Shown in pieces: positions 35,317-44,029 of a stretch of 64,000 bases of DNA. Numbering within the stretch: the first letter of the stretch is position 1; the number at the start of each line of letters is the position of its first letter. The position numbers and the translations under genes are program-made. Origin of the DNA: Pedobacter westerhofensis (GTDB lineage: Bacteria > Bacteroidota > Bacteroidia > Sphingobacteriales > Sphingobacteriaceae); contig NZ_FXTN01000002.1 in the NCBI RefSeq assembly GCF_900182595.1, forward strand, positions 62,001 through 126,000, in the 5' to 3' direction. Under the pieces are notes generated by a model that was not told the origin of the DNA, did not search any database, and saw only the letters and a list, made by a program, of their open reading frames with translations.

Positions 35317-36219
35317 ATGCTTAAAAGAAAGTGGATACTCATTTTAATACTGGTTATTTTAGTTGTGTTTTCTGGGGGGTACGCCTGGTATAAAATTCAC
35401 ATGAGGAGCAAAGAGATTTCGGGTTTTCTGCAAAGTCCCGAAACAAAAGAAACCTCGGGAATTGCTTCATCCGGGATTTTTAGTGATATTTATTATATAC
35501 ATAATGACAGTGGTGATACCAGCAGGTTTTTCGCTATTACGCCTAAAGGCAACCTGGTTTCTACATTCTATTTTCAGAAGGATAAAGACCTGCTCTCATG
35601 GCAGCTGGACTGCGAAGATGTAGCGGTCGGCAAAGGGCCTAAAACTGGTAAAAGCTATGTGTACCTGGGAGATATTGGCGATAATTTTTACGTTCGCAAT
35701 TATATCACCATCTATCGATTCGAAGAGCAGCCATCATGGATGAGCAGTAAGATAAATCATGTAGTGCCGGCACAGCTGCATTTGTCATATCCCGACAGTC
35801 CGCAGGATGCAGAAACGATGATGATCGACCCTCAGCAAAATCTCCTCTACATTGTGAATAAACGGACAGATACAATTCGTGTATATACCACACCCCTGAG
35901 CTTCAGAAATAATGAAAAACGCGTGCTTAGGCTGCGTAGCAAAATTCATTTTCCCGGCTATAAACCCTTTAAATATATCACAGCGGGCGATATTTCAAAA
36001 GACGGCACAAAAATATTGTTGAAAAGCTATGGGAAGGTATATTTCTGGTTGCGTAAAGAAAAAGAACCTGTATGGGAAACCATGAAACGGAAGCCTGAGG
36101 AATTGCCCTACGATATACAACGTCAGGGCGAAGCCATTGGTTTCACGCCGGATGCAGAAGGTTATTACACCACGAGCGAAGGGTCATTTGCGGCAATTTA
36201 TTATTACCATTTGCCTTAA
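35317..36219 (+). CDS. Membrane-anchored beta-propeller-like protein of unknown function
   Basis: The 300-residue product begins with a basic N-terminus and one strong hydrophobic helix (about residues 5-27), then a beta-rich exported domain. Repeating features such as I-Y-Y-I-H-N-D-S-G-D, V-Y-L-G-D-I-G-D-N, L-L-Y-I-V-N-K-R-T-D and Y-Y-T-T-S-E-G-S suggest blades of a small propeller of the kind seen in phytase-like or NHL-like proteins, but no catalytic site is recognised. It precedes the second GH106-like gene by 155 bp, which has its own promoter. Confidence 0.68.
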   Translation: MLKRKWILILILVILVVFSGGYAWYKIHMRSKEISGFLQSPETKETSGIASSGIFSDIYYIHNDSGDTSRFFAITPKGNLVSTFYFQKDKDLLSWQLDCEDVAVGKGPKTGKSYVYLGDIGDNFYVRNYITIYRFEEQPSWMSSKINHVVPAQLHLSYPDSPQDAETMMIDPQQNLLYIVNKRTDTIRVYTTPLSFRNNEKRVLRLRSKIHFPGYKPFKYITAGDISKDGTKILLKSYGKVYFWLRKEKEPVWETMKRKPEELPYDIQRQGEAIGFTPDAEGYYTTSEGSFAAIYYYHLP

Positions 36220-36316
36220 TACAGTTTTATTCAATTCATCTACACGGACATCAGCTTCGCTTTGCGCCCAGGCATTCCGGATCAATAGTGGATATCCATA
36301 CGGTAGCAGAGTTGGC

Positions 36317-36347
36317 ATTGTCCTGCAAACTGAATTGAATAGCTTTG
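36317..36347 (+). promoter_or_regulatory. Promoter of the second GH106-like gene
   Basis: ATTG at 36317-36320 and TAGCTTTG at 36340-36347 form a -33/-7 pair with 19-nt spacing, close to the Bacteroidota consensus TTTG/TAnnTTTG. The predicted start of transcription near 36354 lies after the alternative start codon at 36345, so it supports the ATG at 36375. Confidence 0.65.
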
Positions 36348-36374
36348 ATTACAATTAAAATACTAATTTTAGCT

Positions 36375-39227
36375 ATGCGATTGTATTCTAACCAAATCAA
36401 ACTTTGTATCCTTGCTGGTTTAACTTCCTGGAGTTTAAACTCATCTGCCCAGCTCATCTGGCCAGAAATTACCAACACCGCCAAACCCTGGACGCGCTGG
36501 TGGTGGCAGGGGAGCGCTGTAGATAAAGAGAACCTCAAATGGAACATGGAACTTTACCGGGATGCCGGATTGGGCGGTATGGAAATTACCCCTATTTATG
36601 GTGTAAAAGGAGCAGAAAGCCGGTTTATTCCTTTTCTGTCACCTCAGTGGATATCCCTGCTGCAGTATACACTGGCTGAAGCAAAGAGATTGCATCTGGG
36701 CATAGATATGGCAAATGCTTCGGGATGGCCTTTTGGCGGACCATGGGTGCCGGAGGAAGACGCGGCTAAATCGCTGTTCTGGAAAAGCTATGAAATCAGG
36801 GGCGGTGAAAAATTGAATGAGCCGGTTCGCTACACACAGAAAGCCCTGTTCAGGGCACAGGGCCAGGCGCCAAAGCCAGGCGAAATCAAGCAGCCTATTC
36901 AGGCAAATAAAAATCTTCAGCTATGGGCACTTGACCAGGTCAGGTTTGATAAAGACCTCTCTCCGGTATTACTGATGGCCTATAATGAGAAACACGAAGC
37001 TATAGACCTGACTAAAAAACTAAGCACAACCGGCCAGCTCAACTGGGTTGCCCCAGCAGGTTCCGGCTGGCAGCTTTATGCCTTGTTCCAGGGAGATCAG
37101 GGCAAAATGGTGGAGCGCGCTGCGCCGGGAGGCGAGGGGATGGTGATCGATCATTTTTCGAAACCCGTTTTGTTGAAGTATCTAAACAAGTTTGATGAGG
37201 TGTTCACAGGCGGAAAAGGCGATGGCATCCGCGCGTTTTTTAATGACTCATACGAAGTGGACGATGCCAAAGGACAAGCTGATTTTACACCCGAATTTTT
37301 TGCAGAATTTAATCAGCGGAGAGGGTATGACCTGCGTAATCACCTGCCTGAACTCTTGGATAATGCTAACAGTGAGGTACATAACAGGGTTGTGTTCGAC
37401 TACCGTGAAACTATTGCAGACCTGCTGCTGGATAATTTTACGCAGCCCTGGCACGAATGGGGGAAATCCAGACATGCACTGATACGCAATCAATCCCATG
37501 GCTCGCCAGCCAATATACTCGATCTGTATGCCGCTGTAGATATTCCCGAAACAGAAGGTACGGACTTGCTCACGCTGAAGTTTGCGAGTTCTGCCGCCCA
37601 TGTAAGTGGCAAAGCCCTTACTTCTTCAGAATCTGCAACCTGGCTTGGAGAGCATTTTTCCTCTTCGCTGGCGGATGTAAAGTCGGCAATAGACAATTTC
37701 TTTATCGGCGGTGTTAACCATGTGTTTTATCATGGCACCACATACTCCCCAAAAGATGCGGCCTGGCCGGGATGGTTGTTCTACGCGTCCGTTCAATTCA
37801 ATCCCACTAATCCATTATGGCACCATTTTTCAGCCTTAAACAGATACATTGCGCGTTGTCAATCCTTTCTGCAGCAGGGCAGGCCAGGCAGCGATGTACT
37901 GCTGTATTATCCCCTGCACGACAGCTTTTCAGCCCCGGGCAATGCAATGCTGAAACATTATAATACCATGAAAGAATTTGCCGAACCAGGTTTTGAGAAA
38001 GTTTCAGGGGAGATGCTTGACAAAGGTTTCAGTTTTGACTATATATCAGATAAACAGATTGCCGCCCTGCAATCCGCTGGTCATCAACTCCGGACAGGGG
38101 GAATTGATTATCAAACGCTGCTCATCCCTGACTGTAAAATGATGTCTCTGCCGACCCTCAGAAAAATCATTGAACTGGCCAGGTCAGGTGCTACGGTCAT
38201 CATCTATAAAGATTTGCCAGCTGATGTGCCCGGATTTGGCGACCTCGCCGGCAGGCAGCAGGAATTTGCTGCCCTGCTGGGATCATTGGATTTTAAAGTC
38301 CTGGACGGTATGAAAGTCGCTAATCCCGGCAAGGGAAAGATCATTCTGGCTGATGAATTATCAGCTTTGCTTGCAGCCGCAAACGTAAGAAGAGAATCTT
38401 TAACCGATCAGGGCTTACAATTTGTACGGCGCAAGGGCGCTGCCGGCAGCACATATTTTATTGTTAATCCCACCAAAAAAGAATTCAGGGGCTGGATTAC
38501 ATTAGCAGCTGATGCGGCATCGGTAGCCTTGTTTGATCCGATGCGGGAAACGGCCGGACTGGCGACATCACGGAAACTTCCTGATGGTGGTACTGAAGTA
38601 TATCTGCAGTTGCAGCCTGGGGAAAGCTGCATCCTGCAGAGCTCATCAAAAAACAGGAATGATCATCAGGCCTTTTATTTTGAACCCTCTGGAGCTCCCC
38701 TAGCTCTTGGAAACAACTGGACTATTCGTTTCCTGGAAGGAGGGCCAACTTTACCACAACCAATTGTTACTGACCGCCCGGGTCTCTGGACGGATCTGGG
38801 TAGCGATGATGCAAGGGTGTTTTCCGGCCTGGCTTCCTATGCTACGTCATTTGCAAGGCCATCGGGCAATGCGGCAATTTGGAAGCTGGACCTGGCTAAA
38901 GTATATGAAAGTGCCGAAGTTTATTTAAACGGAAAAAAACTTGCCACCTTGCTCGGGCCAGATTATTCGGTAAACATACCGGCTGCTCTTCTGAAGATCA
39001 ATAACAAACTTGAAATACGTATTGCCAACCTGATGGCCAACCGCATCATCGATATGGAGCATAAAGGCATTCCGTATAAAATTTTTTACAATACGAACTT
39101 GCCGGCAAGGTATAAGGAAAACCGTGGCGAGGATGGATTATTTACTGCAATCAAATGGGCGCCAAGACCCTCAGGGATGAAAGGCACAGTTACACTGAGG
39201 CCCATGAAAGTTACCAGAGTTAATTAA
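36375..39227 (+). CDS. GH106-like glycoside hydrolase (putative alpha-L-rhamnosidase)
   Basis: The 950-residue product, started at ATG 36375, has a signal peptide ending S-S-A-Q near residue 25 and the GH106-type barrel: P-W-T-R-W-W-W-Q-G near 38, G-M-E-I-T-P-I-Y-G, N-A-S-G-W-P-F-G-G-P-W near 115 and N-D-S-Y-E at 290-294. The C-terminal beta-sandwich has A-E-V-Y-L-N-G-K-K-L-A. It is a shorter sister of the enzyme at 29491 without the Thr/Ala insertion. It probably removes rhamnose from plant polysaccharides in the periplasm, alongside the other two glycosidases. A promoter of its own is visible. Confidence 0.87.
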   Translation: MRLYSNQIKLCILAGLTSWSLNSSAQLIWPEITNTAKPWTRWWWQGSAVDKENLKWNMELYRDAGLGGMEITPIYGVKGAESRFIPFLSPQWISLLQYTLAEAKRLHLGIDMANASGWPFGGPWVPEEDAAKSLFWKSYEIRGGEKLNEPVRYTQKALFRAQGQAPKPGEIKQPIQANKNLQLWALDQVRFDKDLSPVLLMAYNEKHEAIDLTKKLSTTGQLNWVAPAGSGWQLYALFQGDQGKMVERAAPGGEGMVIDHFSKPVLLKYLNKFDEVFTGGKGDGIRAFFNDSYEVDDAKGQADFTPEFFAEFNQRRGYDLRNHLPELLDNANSEVHNRVVFDYRETIADLLLDNFTQPWHEWGKSRHALIRNQSHGSPANILDLYAAVDIPETEGTDLLTLKFASSAAHVSGKALTSSESATWLGEHFSSSLADVKSAIDNFFIGGVNHVFYHGTTYSPKDAAWPGWLFYASVQFNPTNPLWHHFSALNRYIARCQSFLQQGRPGSDVLLYYPLHDSFSAPGNAMLKHYNTMKEFAEPGFEKVSGEMLDKGFSFDYISDKQIAALQSAGHQLRTGGIDYQTLLIPDCKMMSLPTLRKIIELARSGATVIIYKDLPADVPGFGDLAGRQQEFAALLGSLDFKVLDGMKVANPGKGKIILADELSALLAAANVRRESLTDQGLQFVRRKGAAGSTYFIVNPTKKEFRGWITLAADAASVALFDPMRETAGLATSRKLPDGGTEVYLQLQPGESCILQSSSKNRNDHQAFYFEPSGAPLALGNNWTIRFLEGGPTLPQPIVTDRPGLWTDLGSDDARVFSGLASYATSFARPSGNAAIWKLDLAKVYESAEVYLNGKKLATLLGPDYSVNIPAALLKINNKLEIRIANLMANRIIDMEHKGIPYKIFYNTNLPARYKENRGEDGLFTAIKWAPRPSGMKGTVTLRPMKVTRVN

Positions 39228-39343
39228 CAGAAAAGATTGCTCAATGTTAAAAAACTATAATGAAATGGCTTGATTTTAGATAGTTGATGTTTTAACAATT
39301 TTGGTGAAACATTTAATGTACCATCAAAGTTAATCTATCACCT

Positions 39344-42235
39344 ATGGAAAAGATTAAAAAAATACCGTTGAAAATCCTGAAATGGCTGGGAATCGTAGTG
39401 GCATCCATCCTGTTCCTGATGTTTATCATCCCTCTGCTGTTCCCCGGAACAATCTCAGAGCAGGTAAAAATATTCGCCAATAAGCGGCTTGCCGGTAAAC
39501 TCGACTATAAAAAGACCCGGCTTACATTTTTCCGGCACTTTCCCTCGCTTACGGTATCCGTAGATGAAATGCTGCTGTTAGGTTCCAAACCCTTTCAGCA
39601 GGACACCCTGCTTTCAGCAAAAGAAGTAGCGGTTGGAATCAATCTTAAAAACCTGATTTTTGATGGTAAAGTTAAGATCGATGAAATCTATGTGACCGAT
39701 GCTTTCGCCAATGTTTATATCAATAGTAAAGGCCAGGCCAATTATAATGTTTATGTCTCCAGTCCTTCAAAAAGCCCAAAAGACACTACTGAAAAGGGAA
39801 CCTCTATACAACTGGACCTGATTAAATTCCGGAACTGGCATATCAAATACAATGACCATCCGGCCAGGATCCTGGTTGATGCGAAAGGTTTGAACTATAC
39901 AGGTAAAGGCGGATTAAGTGAGGATATTTTTGACCTTAAGACCGATCTTGCAATTGATCAGCTGGATTTTAGTTTAGACAGGATCTATTATGCCAGACAA
40001 AAATCTGTGCGTGCCGACCTGATCACAAGAATCAACACCAACGCCTTAACATTTGTACTTAGAAAAAACGAATTAAAGATTAACGATCTTCCTTTAAAGT
40101 TTACCGGCTTTGTAAGTATCCTCAAAGACGGATATAATCTTGATATCAAGGCTGCTTCAGAAAAAACTACCATTCGTGATATGATTTCTGTGCTGCCCCC
40201 GCAGTATCTCGACTGGGCAAAAGATACCAAACTTGAAGGTAACAGTGACCTTTATTTTAGTCTGAAAGGGCAGTTCAGTGAAGCCAGAAAGGTCAAACCC
40301 AAATTCACAGCACGACTGTTTGTGAATGATGGTCTTGTGTCCAGCACAAAAGCACCGGTACCGATGAAAAACCTCAACGTTGATCTGAACATTGATCTGC
40401 CTTCACTTGATCCGGAACAGCTGACCGTAGACCTGAAAAAATTAAGCTTCGACCTGGGCGATAAGGACAATTTCCGGGCTGTGGTAAAAACCAAAGGCCT
40501 GAGCGAGATGAATGTCAATGCCAATATGAAAGGCGCAGTTAATCTGCAGACACTTGATGAGGCCCTGGGCCTGAAAGATCTTGAGATCAGAGGTCTGATG
40601 AATGCCGATGTAAAAGCAAACGGCATTTTCAGTATGGAAAAGAAGCTTTTTCCAAAAACCGACGGATATATCAATCTGAAGGATGGATGGTTAAAAACTT
40701 CCTATTATCCGAATCCGATCACCAATATCAACGCGATAGCGTCGGTTAAAAATAGCGACGGGACTTTTAGCAGCCTTGGTGTAAAACTCGATCCTTTTAA
40801 ATTCGATTTTGAAGGCAATCCGGTATTTATCAATGCTGATTTACAGAATTTTGAAGACCTGCTTTATAAAGTTCGTGCAAAGGGAGTCCTTAATATTGGA
40901 AGGATTTACCAGGTTTTTGCACGGAAGGGCATAGATGTAAGTGGATTGATCACTGCAGACCTGTCGCTGAACGGCCGTCAGAGTTATGCTACCACCGGCC
41001 AGTATAGCAAACTGGATAACAAGGGTACGCTGGTTGTTAAAAATATCAAAGCCAATACCGCCTATCTTCCAAAGCCCTTTTATGTGAAAGAAGGCAGCTT
41101 TGAGTTTGAAAATGAAAAAATGTGGTTCAGAAAGTTTTATGCAACCTATGGAAAATCAGATTTTTCACTAAACGGACATCTGCTCAATACGATCAATTAC
41201 TTTATCGAACGCAAAGGCACGCTTCATGGAAACTTCGTGCTGAATTCCAACTATATCCTTGTAGATGAATTTATGGCGCTGAAGAGTGGCGATAATGATG
41301 ATAAATCGATTGAAGTAGAATATGCGAAAGCCGAGAATCCAAAAAGCAGCGGTGTGGTTATCGTACCAAAAAATCTGGATGTTGCGCTGCAGGCAAATGC
41401 AAAAAAGGTAGAATTTAAGGGACTGGGTATTGACCAGCTGAAAGGTATGGCATCTGTTAAAGCTGGTCAGATTTTTCTCAAAAACACTTCATTTGATATT
41501 GCGGGAAGCAGGATGAACCTGGATGCGCGTTATCAGGATGAATCTCCGGTAACCGCCAATTTTGATGTTGGTTTTAAGGTTCAGGACTTTAATGTTCAAA
41601 GGGCCTATAAGGAAATTGATATGATGCGCAAACTGGCAACATCTGCTAAAGATATCAGTGGCATTGTGTCCGTGGATTACACGCTGAAAGGTGATTTTGA
41701 TGAAAATATGGCTCCGATCTATCCCTCTCTGGAAGGTGGCGGTGTTGTTAACCTTCGGGATGTAGCCGTGAAAAACTATAAAATGCTTTCTGTAATCGGT
41801 GATAAGGTAGGCGCAGATGCCTTCAATAATCCTGATATGAAAGGTGTGAATATCAAAACACAAATTAAGAATAACCTGATCCATATTGATGAGTTTAAAT
41901 TTAAGGTATCTGTGTTAAGACCTGCCATCAGTGGAACTGTCAGCTTAAACGGATTGCTCGATGTACTCGTTAAGGTTGGACTTCCCCCTGCAGGCTGGAT
42001 TGGTGTGCCGGTAGTAGTTACGGGAACACAGGAAAAACCGCAGATTAAAGTTTTCAGCAGGACCGGAGAAGGTATTGTAAATGCGCTGTATAATAGGAAA
42101 ACCAACAATGTGATCCGTGTGGAAAAACGTGATCAGGACAAGTCGGGCAGAGAACAGCGCAAGGAAAAAAGAGCTCAGGAGAAAAAGGCGGAACAAGCCG
42201 AGGAACAGGTAAAAAAAGACCTGAAGAAAGGTTAA
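39344..42235 (+). CDS. AsmA-like envelope protein
   Basis: The 963-residue product has one N-terminal membrane helix (about residues 12-34) and a long, beta-rich exported body built of repeating strands, as in AsmA/TamB/YhdP-type bridge proteins: D-Y-K-K-T-R-L-T-F-F-R-H-F-P-S-L-T-V-S near residues 50-70 is the AsmA N-terminal pattern, and an AsmA-like domain lies near 780-900. The C-terminus is a charged K/E-rich tail. Such proteins are thought to carry lipids between the inner and outer membranes. It is a single gene with a strong bidirectional terminator. Confidence 0.88.
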   Translation: MEKIKKIPLKILKWLGIVVASILFLMFIIPLLFPGTISEQVKIFANKRLAGKLDYKKTRLTFFRHFPSLTVSVDEMLLLGSKPFQQDTLLSAKEVAVGINLKNLIFDGKVKIDEIYVTDAFANVYINSKGQANYNVYVSSPSKSPKDTTEKGTSIQLDLIKFRNWHIKYNDHPARILVDAKGLNYTGKGGLSEDIFDLKTDLAIDQLDFSLDRIYYARQKSVRADLITRINTNALTFVLRKNELKINDLPLKFTGFVSILKDGYNLDIKAASEKTTIRDMISVLPPQYLDWAKDTKLEGNSDLYFSLKGQFSEARKVKPKFTARLFVNDGLVSSTKAPVPMKNLNVDLNIDLPSLDPEQLTVDLKKLSFDLGDKDNFRAVVKTKGLSEMNVNANMKGAVNLQTLDEALGLKDLEIRGLMNADVKANGIFSMEKKLFPKTDGYINLKDGWLKTSYYPNPITNINAIASVKNSDGTFSSLGVKLDPFKFDFEGNPVFINADLQNFEDLLYKVRAKGVLNIGRIYQVFARKGIDVSGLITADLSLNGRQSYATTGQYSKLDNKGTLVVKNIKANTAYLPKPFYVKEGSFEFENEKMWFRKFYATYGKSDFSLNGHLLNTINYFIERKGTLHGNFVLNSNYILVDEFMALKSGDNDDKSIEVEYAKAENPKSSGVVIVPKNLDVALQANAKKVEFKGLGIDQLKGMASVKAGQIFLKNTSFDIAGSRMNLDARYQDESPVTANFDVGFKVQDFNVQRAYKEIDMMRKLATSAKDISGIVSVDYTLKGDFDENMAPIYPSLEGGGVVNLRDVAVKNYKMLSVIGDKVGADAFNNPDMKGVNIKTQIKNNLIHIDEFKFKVSVLRPAISGTVSLNGLLDVLVKVGLPPAGWIGVPVVVTGTQEKPQIKVFSRTGEGIVNALYNRKTNNVIRVEKRDQDKSGREQRKEKRAQEKKAEQAEEQVKKDLKKG

Positions 42236-42244
42236 TATTTTTAT

Positions 42245-42285
42245 AAAACAAACAACGCCTCTATACCAGAGGCGTTGTTTGTTTT
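42245..42285. terminator. Bidirectional terminator, perfect 18-bp stem
   Basis: Positions 42245-42262 and 42268-42285 are perfectly complementary around the loop ATACC, with a GC-rich core (AACGCCTCT) and A/T-rich outer arms. It separates the convergent AsmA-like and susD genes. Confidence 0.92.
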
Positions 42286-42288
42286 GTA

Positions 42289-44019
42289 TCAGTAACCCGG
42301 GTTCTGTTTTAGCTGTGGATTCACATTGAGAATATCCCTCCCGATAGGAAATATCTCTGTATGTTTATCGCCGTCCGGTTTTTTATCCCACCAGGTACCA
42401 GTATTAAATACGCCCCAGCGGATCAGGTCTGTCCTGCGGCGGTTCTCACCAAGAAATTCCCTGCCCCACTCATCGAGCATTTCCTGATCCGTAAGCTGAG
42501 ACCCGTCTGCGCTGTACAAGCTCGGCGATCCGGCGGGAAAATTACGCTTCCTTACCATGTTAAGCAAGTTTGCAGCGCCTGGTTTGTCTCCCTTCCGGTA
42601 CAGACATTCTGCCAGGGAATAGTAAATCTCTGATAGCCTTACTTCGGCATAGGCTGATGTGATGCGGTTAGGGTCTGGCGTGGGATAAAGCGGGTATTTC
42701 AGAAAGAACACTCCTGAATTATGATCTGCATGATTCATGTTCGATTCTTTATCTGATATTCTGGTACCCGGCTTTGCGCCCAGGAACATCCCTACCTGGT
42801 CACGTATGAATAAGGCGTATGGACCTTTGTTCCCCCTTACTGTATCAGGTCGGGCTACTCCGTTCACACTTCGTGTAAAGGGCAGGTAACCAAATAAAAA
42901 CATACCTTCCCTGGTGCTGTTGCCCAGATTCCTGTATTTTTTGAGTCGCACATCGTCAGGATAACGCTGAAACTTGACAAAGGGCTTGCCCAGCTGAAAA
43001 GTGTATTCAGCACTGTCTACATCGCGGCCTGGCTGCAAAGCTAGGCGCGGGTTGGCCTGTCCGAAATCGGTAAAGCCACAGTATAAAGGCGCAGCGTCAT
43101 AGGTCATCGCATTGAAGTACATCCCCCCGTCATACTGCCAGTGTGTACGCGCCAGCGTTCCCGGAAATCCATAGATCACCTCAGAATTAACCAGGGTATT
43201 GGTGTAATCAAAAGGAGCGTCCCAACGGGTATCCAATGCATAGCTTCCATATTTGCCGTTGATAATGTCCCGGCAAACCGCTTCGCATTCCGCAAATTTG
43301 TCGGTCCCGGTATATACTTTGGCATTCAGGTAAAGCCTCGCCAGCAGAGAGGCGGCACCTGCTTTGGTCCAGCGCCCGATCCCCTGATTGCTCAGGTTAT
43401 CCCTTATGGGCAGTCCCGGTATAGCTTCCGTCAGCTCTTTCTCAATAAATGCAAATGTTTCCTGCGGTGTTGATTGTGGCTTTCCCTGTGTTGAGTTCTT
43501 CACATCCGTGATGATTTCGATATTACGGTAAAAGTCGAAAGCCCTCAGGTTAAACCAGGCCCGCATCGTGCGCAGCTCAGATTTAAAATCTGTCAGTTCT
43601 TCGGTCGTGACACCCAGCTTTGCAGGATCAGCTATGCTTTCCAGGTCCTGCAGAGAGTTGGTGGAAAGGACGACACCCTGATATAAATTGGTCCATACGC
43701 CACTGGTAAAGCCGTCAGTTGGTGTCCAGGTATGATAGTGCATGCGCTGATAATAACCACCATCCTGCCAATCGCCCTGACGGTTATAAGTACCTAATTC
43801 GTCGGTGCTGTTTTCCGAAGCAGCGAAAAGATCGTTGCCCTGAATACTCCAGTAGCCATGTTCGAAAGGACGGAGGAAAGCACGGATTACATCGTCCCGC
43901 CTCGTCAGAAAACCTGATGCATCAACCTTGTCGTACACTTTTTCGTCAAGCTTTGTGCAGCTGTTGAGTATCAGCGAGATCAGCAATAAAGTACTGGTAT
44001 ATAGTTTCAAACGTTTCAT
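42289..44019 (-). CDS. RagB/SusD family nutrient-binding lipoprotein
   Basis: The 576-residue product has a lipoprotein signal ending L-I-L-N-S-C near residue 21 and the SusD helical scaffold (M-R-A-W-F-N-L-R-A-F-D-F-Y near 150, A-A-S-L-L-A-R-L-Y-L-N near 220) with the C-terminal part L-S-E-I-Y-Y-S-L-A-E-C-L-Y and E-F-L-G-E-N-R-R-R-T-D-L-I-R-W. It is the larger SusD form typical of glycan or complex-ligand systems. It follows its susC partner by 10 bp. Ligand unknown. Confidence 0.93.
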   Translation of the reverse strand: MKRLKLYTSTLLLISLILNSCTKLDEKVYDKVDASGFLTRRDDVIRAFLRPFEHGYWSIQGNDLFAASENSTDELGTYNRQGDWQDGGYYQRMHYHTWTPTDGFTSGVWTNLYQGVVLSTNSLQDLESIADPAKLGVTTEELTDFKSELRTMRAWFNLRAFDFYRNIEIITDVKNSTQGKPQSTPQETFAFIEKELTEAIPGLPIRDNLSNQGIGRWTKAGAASLLARLYLNAKVYTGTDKFAECEAVCRDIINGKYGSYALDTRWDAPFDYTNTLVNSEVIYGFPGTLARTHWQYDGGMYFNAMTYDAAPLYCGFTDFGQANPRLALQPGRDVDSAEYTFQLGKPFVKFQRYPDDVRLKKYRNLGNSTREGMFLFGYLPFTRSVNGVARPDTVRGNKGPYALFIRDQVGMFLGAKPGTRISDKESNMNHADHNSGVFFLKYPLYPTPDPNRITSAYAEVRLSEIYYSLAECLYRKGDKPGAANLLNMVRKRNFPAGSPSLYSADGSQLTDQEMLDEWGREFLGENRRRTDLIRWGVFNTGTWWDKKPDGDKHTEIFPIGRDILNVNPQLKQNPGY

Positions 44020-44029
44020 AATTCAAATG

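Noticed and set aside
35112..35324. 70-codon frame before the propeller-like gene
   Set aside because: It overlaps the next start, has no coding character, and the -7 box at 35274 lies inside it.
36345..36374. Ten-codon longer start for the second GH106-like gene
   Set aside because: The -33/-7 pair predicts transcription starting near 36354, after that codon, and the shorter form has the better signal peptide.
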